Origin: Thiotrichaceae bacterium UBA973
Lineage (GTDB): Bacteria; Pseudomonadota; Gammaproteobacteria; Eutrophobiales; Eutrophobiaceae
Assembly: GCA_002292815.1 (NCBI GenBank)
Contig: DBBX01000005.1
Span: 62,001 to 126,000 of the forward strand
DNA length: 64,000 nt
Reading direction: 5' to 3'
A model generated the notes under the pieces. The model searched no databases. It was not told the DNA's origin and saw only the letters and a program-made list of their open reading frames with translations. A program made the translations under genes and the position numbers. The first letter of the stretch is position 1. The number at the start of each line of letters is the position of its first letter. This document shows positions 34,115-42,998 of the stretch, in pieces.

Positions 34115-34777
34115 TTACTGAATATGCAGATGTCTCTTGAGTTTCGGACATACAGTATATTCAGCTTCAGTTTTCTCTTTGATTTCTTCAGCATCAACGC
34201 CAGGTGCCAATTCAATAAGAACTGGTTGCCCATCCTTAAATTCAAAGACAGCTAAATTCGTTATCAACAAATCTGTTACATCGGAACCAGTCAAGGGCAA
34301 ATCACAGGCCTTAAGAAATTTTGGGCTACCATCTTTAGCAGTATGATCCATGATAACCACGACCTTATTAACACCAGCAACCAAATCCATCGCCCCACCC
34401 ATACCTTTGATCATTTTACCGGGGATCATCCAGTTTGCTAGGTCGCCATTTTGTGCTACTTGCATTGCGCCAAGTATTGCTAAATCGATATGGCCGCCAC
34501 GAATCATTGCAAAACTATCTGCACTGGAAAAATAACTGGATTGCGGTAATTCAGAAATTGTCTGCTTACCTGCATTAATTAAATCAGGGTCAACTTTATC
34601 TGGATAGGGGAATGGCCCCATGCCCAACATACCGTTTTCACTTTCTAATGTTACTTGAACATTTTCGGGAATATAGTTAGCTACCAAAGTTGGTATGCCA
34701 ATACCCAGGTTAACGTAAAAACCATCTTGTAATTCTTGAGCTGCGCGTTGTGCAATTTCTTCTCTAGACCATGCCAT
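34115..34777 (-). CDS. 3-Oxoacid CoA-transferase subunit B
   Basis: A 220-residue CoA-transferase beta subunit: GFYVNLGIGIPTLVANYIP, the catalytic glutamate motif ESENGMLGMG at about residues 45-54, GGHIDLAILGAMQVAQNGDL and GKMIKGMGGAMDLV. With subunit A, 15 bp upstream, it moves CoA between succinyl-CoA or acetyl-CoA and a 3-oxoacid such as acetoacetate (ScoAB) or a short-chain acid (AtoDA). In this context it could activate beta-keto acids made by the ketone carboxylase as an alternative to the CoA ligase at 47451; that is inference. Confidence 0.92.
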   Translation of the reverse strand: MAWSREEIAQRAAQELQDGFYVNLGIGIPTLVANYIPENVQVTLESENGMLGMGPFPYPDKVDPDLINAGKQTISELPQSSYFSSADSFAMIRGGHIDLAILGAMQVAQNGDLANWMIPGKMIKGMGGAMDLVAGVNKVVVIMDHTAKDGSPKFLKACDLPLTGSDVTDLLITNLAVFEFKDGQPVLIELAPGVDAEEIKEKTEAEYTVCPKLKRHLHIQ

Positions 34778-34792
34778 GATATATATCCTCTA

Positions 34793-35497
34793 CTAAGCTA
34801 CGTATTCACGTGTTGTCATTATTTCGATAGGTTTCTTGTAATCAGTACCCACAATAAAACTATCCACATAAATACCAGGGGTATGGATTTGATCAGGATC
34901 AAAATCTCCTAAGGCGACATGCTCTTCAACTTCAGCAACCGTCACCTTGCCTGCCGTCGCCATCACCGGATTAAAGTTTCTAGCCGTTTTACGATAAACC
35001 AAATTACCTTCATCATCAGACTTCCATGCTTTAACTAGCGATAGATCAGCCACTAATCCAGTTTCCAGAATATAGGTAACACCATCAAATTCTTTATGTT
35101 CTTTACCTTCAGCGATGACGGTGCCAACACCCGTTTTGGTGTAAAAACCTGGAATACCTGCTCCACCGGCTCGGCAACGTTCAGCCAATGTGCCCTGCGG
35201 GTTAAATTCAAGCTCAAGTTCTCCACTCATATATTGTTTTTCGAATGTTTTATTCTCACCGACATAAGATGAGATCATTTTTTTAATCTGCCGTGTCTGT
35301 AACAAAATACCTAGACCAAAGTCATCAATACCACAATTATTTGAAATAACAGTGATATCTTTAACACCAGAATCTCTTAGGGCAATAACCAAGTGTTCTG
35401 GGATACCACAAAGTCCAAAACCGCCGGCCATGATGGTCATACCATCAAAAAGTATGCCTTCTAGTGCTACCGTTGCATTATTTTTTAATTTATTCAT
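34793..35497 (-). CDS. 3-Oxoacid CoA-transferase subunit A
   Basis: A 234-residue alpha subunit. The CoA-binding motif GGFGLCGIPEHLV is at about residues 21-33, with SNNCGIDDFGLGILL and the GGAGIPGFYTKTGVGT stretch further on. It forms the heterotetramer with the adjacent subunit B. The gene has a 240-bp upstream gap that contains the hairpin ending the RND gene, so the pair is probably an independent transcript. Confidence 0.92.
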   Translation of the reverse strand: MNKLKNNATVALEGILFDGMTIMAGGFGLCGIPEHLVIALRDSGVKDITVISNNCGIDDFGLGILLQTRQIKKMISSYVGENKTFEKQYMSGELELEFNPQGTLAERCRAGGAGIPGFYTKTGVGTVIAEGKEHKEFDGVTYILETGLVADLSLVKAWKSDDEGNLVYRKTARNFNPVMATAGKVTVAEVEEHVALGDFDPDQIHTPGIYVDSFIVGTDYKKPIEIMTTREYVA

Positions 35498-35666
35498 TAA
35501 AGCTTGCCCTATTTTTAAAACTCAATTTGATGACGCATATTTTATATCTTAACTAATGCGTGCTTATGCTTTTGCAATAATTATATCAATCAACTGATCG
35601 AGATAAACTCGTTAGTAAATCATTTTAGTTTAACTCGCTTACTAATTTCAATGACTCAAAATGCAA

Positions 35667-35706
35667 ATTGTCCTCTCCCATGGCTCCAGCCATGAAAGAG
35701 GACAAT
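35667..35706 (-). terminator. Long hairpin after the RND gene
   Basis: ATTGTCCTCT (35667-35676) and AGAGGACAAT (35697-35706) form a perfect 10-bp outer stem, with an inner CATGGCT/GCCATG stem. On the minus strand it is followed by a moderately T-rich stretch (TTTGCATTTTG). It lies 33 bp beyond the RND stop codon. Confidence 0.75.
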
Positions 35707-35738
35707 GGTTCACATCATTTGATTATGTTATTTACAAA

Positions 35739-38165
35739 TTATGCAGGCGCATTACCGGTTACTGCTGCATCATTCGCATCACTAGTTAGTTCTCGGTCTT
35801 CATCAAAAATAAATTTTGGTTTGAAGATGTATGCCATAGCCGGCATCAAGAACAATGCTGATAATGCAGATACAGTAAGCCACATACCAATCAACATTCC
35901 CATTTCAGCCTGGAAGCGTAAGGAAGAAAAGAGCCAGACACCTACGCTTACGATTAAAACGAGTGCAGTAACCAATACACCACGACCAGCACAATGTAAT
36001 GATATTGCTATAGCCTCTAGATGTGATTTTCCTAAATCATACTCACCTTTTATGCGGTCACATATATAGAGCGTGTAATCTACACCCAAACCAATTCCTA
36101 AAGCAGCAACCGGGACAGTATTAATATTCATACCAATATTTTGCCAAGACATAAAGGCAAAAGTAACGAGATTCGCAAGCACTACTGGCACCATAAAAAA
36201 CATACCGGCAATACTGGAACGGTACACAATGATACACATCATCACCAGGATGAATAGCGCAAGCGCAATCGATTGTATCTGACCCGACAGTATCACTTCA
36301 TTCACAGAGGCAATTACTCCGATGATTCCGCCCGCGAGTCTAAAGTTTGCAAGTTCTTGTAACTCTGGGTTGTCCTTTATGAACTGTTTCACACGTGCAA
36401 TCGCCGTCTGAATCGTCACACCTTTTCTATCAGAAAAGTACATCACTACAGAGGCATAGTTAATATCGACATCAGTGAAGCGTAATAAATCACCCGGCTC
36501 AGCAGCACGTTCAAACATGAACAATAATTCACCATTCTGATCAGTAGTAGTACCTAATTCAGAATACCTAAAATTACCTTCACGCAAGGTTTGATTAACA
36601 GACGGGAGTACATCCGCTACTGATATAGTCGCGCCAATTTCTTTTTGCTGTTCCATGTATTGTTGAAAACGCAGCATGCCGTCAAGAATTTCAACATCCT
36701 TTATCTTACCAACAACCTTGCCACCAAACTCATTCTTGGCACCTTCCTCGACACCGCCAACGACGACAAACATTCTGTCTGCACCAGGAAATTGCGTATT
36801 GATCTTTGCAGAATCAACATTGTAACGACCATCTGGCCAAAGAATTGGAGAACCGGGATTTGCATCACCCACAGTCAAATCAACTGCTAAAACACCACTG
36901 ACAATAAATACAATTGTCGCAAGACCGACAACAAAATATCTTGTTTTAGTCGCTACCACATTGACGCAAATATTTAGGAACGGTCTGATAACTAATAAAT
37001 CTAGGTTAAGTGGATGCGCATAAGACTTTGGATTTTTAACCCATGACAACAAAACGGGCGTGACAATAATAGAACTAATCGCAACCGTGCCAACCCAGAC
37101 AACGGCCAGAACGACTAATTTTTGCAGTAGCGGTATAGGACTGATCGCGACCACTGTCACACAACCTGCATCAGTTGCAATGCCTAACAAACCCGGTCTA
37201 AGTAAATCCTTCATGGTCGCAGTCGCAGCAGACAGAGAATCAAGGTCTTCCTCATGCCCCTCAACTTTATCTATCTCTTCATGGAAGCGTGTCATCATCT
37301 GCACCGAGTGAGATACTGCTCGAGCAGTAATCAACATGGCGACAACAACAACCAGTGGGTCAAAGTGGATACCACACAGTTGCGCTACGCCCAACGCCCA
37401 GATAGCGCTAATGGCGCCGGATAATAAGGGCAAGATAGTCCCACGCCAGGTTCTGTTTATAACGAACAATAAGACAAGAAAGATTCCGGCAGCTATACCT
37501 ATAAGCTTCATTGTTTCTGGCAGATAATGATCAACCCAACCATATAAAATCGGGTTACCCACCAAACTTATATCAACAGTATCATCATCGAGTTCTTCGA
37601 CCAAAGCGTAAGCTTGTTCATAGGCGAGGTTGAAATCGAGTAAATTATCAAAGAAATCAACCGTGATAAGTGTTGCTGTTAAATCTTTTGATACAAACGG
37701 ACCATAGACCAAGGGACTACGCAAAATAGCCTCTTTCATATAGTCAATATCTGCTTGAGTCTCAGGCAGCTCTGGCCACATATACGGGAAGCTTTCAATA
37801 CCAACGGTAGAAGCCCGAGTCTCTTTAAGTTTCTTGCCTGCTATAGAAAAGATTTGAAATTCATTGATGGCATCAATCTTATACAAGCCCTGAGTGAGGT
37901 CTCGTATTTTTTTCAAGACCGGCATCTGAAAGATATCACCTTCTTTTGATTGAACCATAAAGGTGATGATACTGGTACCGCCGAAGGTATCTTTAAACTG
38001 CTCGTGAACTTTAATGTAGGGGTGTGAACCAGGCTGTAAATCTTCGAATACAGTTTTAACATCTATTTTATAGGCAAAGTTTGCCAAAACAGCTGTCACA
38101 ACAACAACCAGACCTAGCACAACTTTTCTGTGCCTCATGCAAAATAATGCAAATTTCTCTAACAT
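35739..38165 (-). CDS. RND-superfamily (HAE3/MMPL-like) transporter
   Basis: An 808-residue inner membrane transporter with two repeats, each one membrane helix, a periplasmic domain and five further helices. Recognisable are MRHRKVVLGLVVVVTAVLAN, the first intramembrane region ARAVSHSVQMMTRF, and in the second half NTVPVAALGIGLGVDYTLYI with the acidic residue of family transport helices. HAE3 proteins move hydrophobic or lipid-like molecules between membrane and periplasm. It is last in the DUF1302-DUF1329-YCF48-RND module. The ATG at 38165 follows GGAG by seven bases; the TTG at 38177 is less likely. Confidence 0.88.
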   Translation of the reverse strand: MLEKFALFCMRHRKVVLGLVVVVTAVLANFAYKIDVKTVFEDLQPGSHPYIKVHEQFKDTFGGTSIITFMVQSKEGDIFQMPVLKKIRDLTQGLYKIDAINEFQIFSIAGKKLKETRASTVGIESFPYMWPELPETQADIDYMKEAILRSPLVYGPFVSKDLTATLITVDFFDNLLDFNLAYEQAYALVEELDDDTVDISLVGNPILYGWVDHYLPETMKLIGIAAGIFLVLLFVINRTWRGTILPLLSGAISAIWALGVAQLCGIHFDPLVVVVAMLITARAVSHSVQMMTRFHEEIDKVEGHEEDLDSLSAATATMKDLLRPGLLGIATDAGCVTVVAISPIPLLQKLVVLAVVWVGTVAISSIIVTPVLLSWVKNPKSYAHPLNLDLLVIRPFLNICVNVVATKTRYFVVGLATIVFIVSGVLAVDLTVGDANPGSPILWPDGRYNVDSAKINTQFPGADRMFVVVGGVEEGAKNEFGGKVVGKIKDVEILDGMLRFQQYMEQQKEIGATISVADVLPSVNQTLREGNFRYSELGTTTDQNGELLFMFERAAEPGDLLRFTDVDINYASVVMYFSDRKGVTIQTAIARVKQFIKDNPELQELANFRLAGGIIGVIASVNEVILSGQIQSIALALFILVMMCIIVYRSSIAGMFFMVPVVLANLVTFAFMSWQNIGMNINTVPVAALGIGLGVDYTLYICDRIKGEYDLGKSHLEAIAISLHCAGRGVLVTALVLIVSVGVWLFSSLRFQAEMGMLIGMWLTVSALSALFLMPAMAYIFKPKFIFDEDRELTSDANDAAVTGNAPA

Positions 38166-38238
38166 TTCATTCTCCAAAGAGCCGAATAAAGACGCTTCGA
38201 CTACCCCTAATTATTTATTATTATTTGAATTAAAAAAT

Positions 38239-39309
38239 CTAATCAGCAAACAAGGTCCAAGCGTTTGACTTAATATCCATTGAGCCTACTGTTTGGCCAA
38301 CTGATAAAAAGCTACCGTCACCATCAATAGCTAATTCTGTGTGTGATGTTAAATCTGTGTCTGACAGGTTTCTTGAGTCAAATTGAGTCAAATCTGCTGA
38401 AAATTTTATCCACTTACCTTTATTACCCACAGCGATCCACTGATTCGTGTTTTCAGACCAATCCACATCCATCAAATGCTCAGTCATACCTGATGTTTCC
38501 GGTTTGATATAAGTCCAGGTTTCACCGCCATCTTGTGTAGCAACGATAGACCCGCCCAAGCCGACAACCACACCTTCTTGAGGGGTACGAAACGCAACAG
38601 CCGTAAAACTGTTGGGACTATCAGTTTGTGTATCTTTCCAGGTCTTACCATTATCAGTGCTTTTAAATATCAGACCAAATTCACCCGCAATATAGAGAGT
38701 CGTATCATCAACACGGACGATGTCATTCATGAAGACATCTTCTTCTTCACGCATTTGATTCCAAGTTTTTCCATAGTCAGTAGACTGAAGAATCATACCC
38801 ATCTCACCCACTGCCCATGCCTCACCGTTTGGATAAGAATGCACACGTAGTAATTTATTGGCGGTGTCTGATTTAGGCGACTCTACTTCTACCCAAGTCT
38901 TACCGCCATCTTCAGTTCTGAGAGTAACGCCATCGTTCCCAACTGCTACTGAATATTTTTCATCCCAAGACGTTATGTCTTGCAAATGTGCTTCAGTCGG
39001 CGTTATTTGATTATTCCAGGTTATGCCCTTGTCAGTTGAAATTATAACCTTTCCATAATTACCAACAGCCATATAGATATCAGCGTCTACATGACTCAAA
39101 CCAAAAATATTATCGCGTACATTAATTACCGGTGGGATGACTTCTTCAATGACAGCCGTTGGCTTGACGAAAATGCCAGCCCATAACAACGTCCCTACGA
39201 TCGCCCAGGGCATTATAGAGAGAATAAGCTTTGCAAATTTCTGCCCAATTGAATCAGCAGCTTTAGATGTTCCAGACATTTGTTCTACTGCAGTATTATT
39301 TTCTGACAT
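38239..39309 (-). CDS. YCF48/BNR-repeat membrane-anchored protein
   Basis: A 356-residue protein with one N-terminal membrane segment (about residues 29-48, LILSIMPWAIVGTLLWAGIF) and a periplasmic beta-propeller built from repeats with the S-x-D-x-G-x-T-W motif (STDKGITW, TEDGGKTW, STDYGKTW, STDNGKTW, TQDGGETW). It resembles the photosystem assembly factor YCF48 in fold only. In proteobacteria this protein is regularly placed next to HAE3-type RND genes, so it probably assists the transporter. It is 73 bp upstream of the RND gene. Confidence 0.87.
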   Translation of the reverse strand: MSENNTAVEQMSGTSKAADSIGQKFAKLILSIMPWAIVGTLLWAGIFVKPTAVIEEVIPPVINVRDNIFGLSHVDADIYMAVGNYGKVIISTDKGITWNNQITPTEAHLQDITSWDEKYSVAVGNDGVTLRTEDGGKTWVEVESPKSDTANKLLRVHSYPNGEAWAVGEMGMILQSTDYGKTWNQMREEEDVFMNDIVRVDDTTLYIAGEFGLIFKSTDNGKTWKDTQTDSPNSFTAVAFRTPQEGVVVGLGGSIVATQDGGETWTYIKPETSGMTEHLMDVDWSENTNQWIAVGNKGKWIKFSADLTQFDSRNLSDTDLTSHTELAIDGDGSFLSVGQTVGSMDIKSNAWTLFAD

Positions 39310-39426
39310 GTTTATAACAACCCTTCTTTATAAAGTATTTCTTAACCAAGCGGATCTTAATAAACATTAGTAATCCTTTGAATGGTTAACGTGTCATTCG
39401 TGTTTGATTACACCCCGAAATAAAAT

Positions 39427-39464
39427 AGGTAGCTGCTAGAAGCAGTATCGCCTAGCAGCTACCT
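39427..39464 (-). terminator. Intercistronic hairpin between DUF1329 and YCF48 genes
   Basis: A 13-bp perfect inverted repeat (AGGTAGCTGCTAG with CTAGCAGCTACCT) followed on the minus strand by ATTTTATTT. It lies 50 bp after the DUF1329 stop and could terminate part of the transcription or protect the upstream mRNA, giving more of the outer-envelope proteins than of the transporter. Confidence 0.8.
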
Positions 39465-39513
39465 TTGAGGGGAGAACAATATTAAAACTAAGTTATAGTT
39501 ATTGTAGTAATTG

Positions 39514-40791
39514 TTATTTTGCGATACTGATTAACTTCTTAAGAGTTACATCGTCCGCTGTAACACCAGCTGGGTTAGCCTTCATGTTAGATGACCAGGT
39601 TGTAGAGAACTCAGCCTTCCAATCGATGATGTGACCCACAACTGGCATGGTAGATAAATATCCATCATCACCAACGTCACGACGGTTTTGGAAAATAAAT
39701 GACTTCCAGAATTTGCCGTTTTGATCAAGTGATTCACCGTAGTAAGGTCGTGGGTAATCAACTTCCATCCAGACTGTTTTCTTACTGTATGGATGTTCGA
39801 CTGGTGGAACACCTTCGATAACCCATACTTCACGTGGCTCCCACTGTACTTGTGGTGCAGGGAAGAAATGTGGAGGAATATCCATGCCTACAGCTGGAAA
39901 CTCTTTAATGGTGTTTTTGTAGGTTAAATCAACCGTCATAAGTGGTGCATGAGCAACCGCAAATATCCATTGACGACCTATCAGCTTAGTAGATTGGTAT
40001 TTGGTAGGAACAGCATCCCAAATATCCCAATCATCATACAACTGCACGGTACCACCAATCGGGTCCATCCAAGAACTACCAGTCAAACGACGTGCACGAC
40101 GTACAGACTTCAAGTAAGCCCAAGTATCATCTGGCGTCTTTGAAGTAGGATCGTTATAGCGAATCTGGAAGATACCCAGACCTTTAATATCCTGAGGATA
40201 GGTTGCCACCAATACAGTTTTCTGCATGATGGTGCCGTCGCCTTCAGAAATAGGACCGCCATCAAGACGTCCTTCCATATAGTAACGCTGAGCCCACCAA
40301 CGTTGAATACGTTCCATACCCTTTGTGGCATCCAAGAATACCCAAGAGATGTGACGTAAATCCATGGTGGCACCATAAGTCGGTCCACGCAGGTTCCAAA
40401 TCAGTTTATCACCAGCATGTGGGTCATCCATCTTGATGTCTTGTGGGTCAAAAAACATACCCGCTGTCCAGCCAACGGCTGTGCGATCAGAAGGATTAAA
40501 TTTAACCGTTTCCTTACTTTTCTGAGTCCAATCCATGTACTTCTCATCCATAGGGATAGGCTCTGAATGACGGACAGGAATCTTCAAGTTATGGTTACGA
40601 ATCATCCATTCGTATTTACCTGGCAACATATCACCGACACGATGGCCTTCGAAGGTCATATCAATGACTTGATCGAGATTTTCTGCACTGATGATGGTGC
40701 CTTCTGGCATCTCCTCAGCAACAGCGCTCAATGGAGCGCCGATAAGCAGCCCCAAAGATACTACTGATGTAGCTAATATTTTCTTATACAT
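39514..40791 (-). CDS. DUF1329 family secreted protein
   Basis: About 425 residues. The signal peptide is MYKKILATSVVSLGLLIGAP with cleavage near AVAEE. The DUF1329 body shows MTFEGHRVGDMLPGKYEWMI, then NLRGPTYGATMDLRH, RARRLTGSSWMDPIGGT and QWEPREVWVIEGVPP. DUF1329 has a LolB/outer-membrane-lipid-binding-like fold as far as known, and the gene is almost always beside DUF1302. Either ATG (40800 or 40791) is possible; 40791 gives better spacing from GGAG. Its role in moving hydrophobic compounds is inferred from neighbours. Confidence 0.88.
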   Translation of the reverse strand: MYKKILATSVVSLGLLIGAPLSAVAEEMPEGTIISAENLDQVIDMTFEGHRVGDMLPGKYEWMIRNHNLKIPVRHSEPIPMDEKYMDWTQKSKETVKFNPSDRTAVGWTAGMFFDPQDIKMDDPHAGDKLIWNLRGPTYGATMDLRHISWVFLDATKGMERIQRWWAQRYYMEGRLDGGPISEGDGTIMQKTVLVATYPQDIKGLGIFQIRYNDPTSKTPDDTWAYLKSVRRARRLTGSSWMDPIGGTVQLYDDWDIWDAVPTKYQSTKLIGRQWIFAVAHAPLMTVDLTYKNTIKEFPAVGMDIPPHFFPAPQVQWEPREVWVIEGVPPVEHPYSKKTVWMEVDYPRPYYGESLDQNGKFWKSFIFQNRRDVGDDGYLSTMPVVGHIIDWKAEFSTTWSSNMKANPAGVTADDVTLKKLISIAK

Positions 40792-40883
40792 ATTAAACAT
40801 ACTCCTACCTTTTTAAAATTTGTCCTGCATTGCTGCAGGACATTTATGAGTCACTAAGTACTGCTTTGTACTAACTGCTTAAT

Positions 40884-42533
40884 TTAGAACTGTCTGGTTA
40901 CTTTCAAGACCAGCTGGTTATCGTCAGCAAACCAGTCAAACAATGACGCACTGTTTTCTGGGTTACCCAGTGGGTTCGCACAGACATTACAGGTTGCGTT
41001 ACCTGCATTAGTCTTCTTATCACCATCAGACCACCAAAGATCAGCTTCTATCTTCACGCGCCAATCATCACCGAAGACAAATTCGGTACCAATAATACCA
41101 AAGCCACCGCCGTTACTTAGATCAGTACCGACAACGAAAATGGGATTGATGGTGTCACGTTTGAAGTTCAACAGTGAAAAGATCGTCAGATAAGCCGTAT
41201 GCTCTCTCTTTTGCGCACCAAACGAGGCAAACTCAACGATTTCATCATTGTCATCATGATCGAGTATCCAGGTATCAAACAACTGAACACTTGAGAGTGA
41301 TGGACGATTGGTACCGATGTATTTACCCAATTTAAACTCTTTATCAATACGGAACATGGTCACCAAGGTATCTTTTTCTTTTACACCGCCCCAACCAGGC
41401 AATGAAGAATATAAGTTACCAAAGTTATATGGTTTGTTTGGAATAAACGCGACCTCCGCACTCAATGTAGAGTCAATCATCTGCATATAGCCGTTGGCAC
41501 TGACACCAAACACGTTAATGTGTGGATAGATCCAATCACCCAAAACTTGATTATTTGCAAGCTCGCCATACTGATTCATTTCAGTGACACCAAAAGCGCC
41601 TGGCACTCCTGAGTTCACAGCTGGATTCATAATAGGTGCAGGGTTGAACGTTCTCAGATAAGCAACCGAGTAACCAATTGATCCAATATCACTGTTCCAA
41701 CGAAAACCAAATGTGGGGTCATCCTGTGCGCCATCGGTATGGTCAGCGTTGTACTCTGTAAATGCGGTAAAATCGACACCACGATAAGGATGCGGAATCC
41801 AGCGTCCACCTTCGATGTTGAAGTTATTACCGATATCATCTTCGCGATCCAGACCCGGTCGAACGAAGAAGTTCAATGAACCACCCAACTCGTCTTGCAG
41901 GTCAAGGTCAAAATTCACAAGGAATAATGGTTTACGCCAATCCTCATTGTTTTCGAAGAATAGACGCCAGCGAAAATCAAAGCCATGCACCAAATCCATG
42001 GCCTGGAAGAAATCACTTTCACCCCAAACCAATTGCTGCTTACCAACACGCATGTTCAATTTGCCATCAAATAAGGCAAAATCTGCATAGTACTCACGAA
42101 AGAGTTCTTGCAGATGGTCAGTGTTGTACTGGTCCATATACTGACCACGAAGTGCCGAACCTGTAGCGCCAATTGCTTGGGTATTAGCTTCTAAATCCTT
42201 CAGGTAATCAGTTTGATGCTCTCTATCAAAACGACTGACTATTTTCCAGGAAACAGGTCCTGTATAGATATCAGTATCTAAATACAAGGTTGCCCTTGCC
42301 ATGGTCGTTTCCCAAGTGTCGTTGCTAGGAGTTTCATCATGGTCCTCAAGACTGACACCCCAATAAGTACGGGCATAGCCACTCACTGCAAAGCTCCAAT
42401 CTTCCCCGAAACCGCCAGCGCAAGTGTCACACGCAGGCTTATCCGCGGCTAATACAGAACCAGCAGAAACTGTCCCCCCGATACACAATAGAAAACCCAT
42501 GGTTTTCAAAATATTGCTGTTATATTTTTTCAT
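40884..42533 (-). CDS. DUF1302 family outer membrane protein
   Basis: A 549-residue protein with signal peptide (MGFLLCIGGTVSAGSVLA) and a predicted beta-barrel: alternating strands, many aromatic girdle residues and a C-terminal aromatic end (VLKVTRQF). DUF1302 motifs include RVGKQQLVWGESDFFQAMDLV and DFRWRLFFENNEDWRKPLF. Two Cys pairs are near the mature N-terminus (CDTCAGG) and near the C-terminus (CNVCANP). It is the first gene of the module, preceded by a strong ribosome binding site (GGGGGAGG) and a sigma-54-type promoter. Likely a channel for hydrophobic compounds; not proven. Confidence 0.88.
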   Translation of the reverse strand: MKKYNSNILKTMGFLLCIGGTVSAGSVLAADKPACDTCAGGFGEDWSFAVSGYARTYWGVSLEDHDETPSNDTWETTMARATLYLDTDIYTGPVSWKIVSRFDREHQTDYLKDLEANTQAIGATGSALRGQYMDQYNTDHLQELFREYYADFALFDGKLNMRVGKQQLVWGESDFFQAMDLVHGFDFRWRLFFENNEDWRKPLFLVNFDLDLQDELGGSLNFFVRPGLDREDDIGNNFNIEGGRWIPHPYRGVDFTAFTEYNADHTDGAQDDPTFGFRWNSDIGSIGYSVAYLRTFNPAPIMNPAVNSGVPGAFGVTEMNQYGELANNQVLGDWIYPHINVFGVSANGYMQMIDSTLSAEVAFIPNKPYNFGNLYSSLPGWGGVKEKDTLVTMFRIDKEFKLGKYIGTNRPSLSSVQLFDTWILDHDDNDEIVEFASFGAQKREHTAYLTIFSLLNFKRDTINPIFVVGTDLSNGGGFGIIGTEFVFGDDWRVKIEADLWWSDGDKKTNAGNATCNVCANPLGNPENSASLFDWFADDNQLVLKVTRQF

Positions 42534-42998
42534 TCCTCCCCCTTCAAAGAGTTTTTTTTAAAAAATCGTCATCAGATTCGTTCTTTTGCTTACAAGAACA
42601 AGCGCCACCGTACAACGATATCTGTAGATGGGGGGAACAAGTTTTATGCCAAAGTCGAAAGCACCACTAGGCAACAGCATAAGCACTTGATATATATGGT
42701 TATTATATTTACATGGACAATCATAAGATCGAACGTACCGAGCTATATAGGAACGACATGTGTGTCAAAATGCAACGGTCGCTCAAAACCATATAATTTT
42801 ATGGTATATTTTATTGCGTTTTTTGAAAATAAACCTATTAGATTCAGATACATATATGGCTGCTCATTCAATTTTGTGGAAATTACTGAACAATGCTACT
42901 ATTGCAACTTCTATGCCTAATAAAGATTCTATACAAATTTTACAGAAAAGGCCCTTAAAACAGATTTTGTACGCTACGAGATTAAACAACGACATTCC
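42534..42998. other. Divergent regulatory region between DUF1302 and the sigma-54 activator gene
   Basis: No gene is seen in these 465 bp. They contain the sigma-54-type promoter at 42636-42651 and would hold the activator's own promoter and upstream binding sites. I found no convincing inverted repeat that could be called the activator site. Confidence 0.55.
42636..42651 (-). promoter_or_regulatory. Sigma-54-type promoter of the DUF1302 module
   Basis: Minus-strand TGGCATAAAACTTGTT: GG at -24 and TTG at -12 with the correct spacing; the final C of the TTGC consensus is T. The preceding bases (TTTGGCATAA) are shared with the apc promoter at 56895-56910. Confidence 0.65.
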
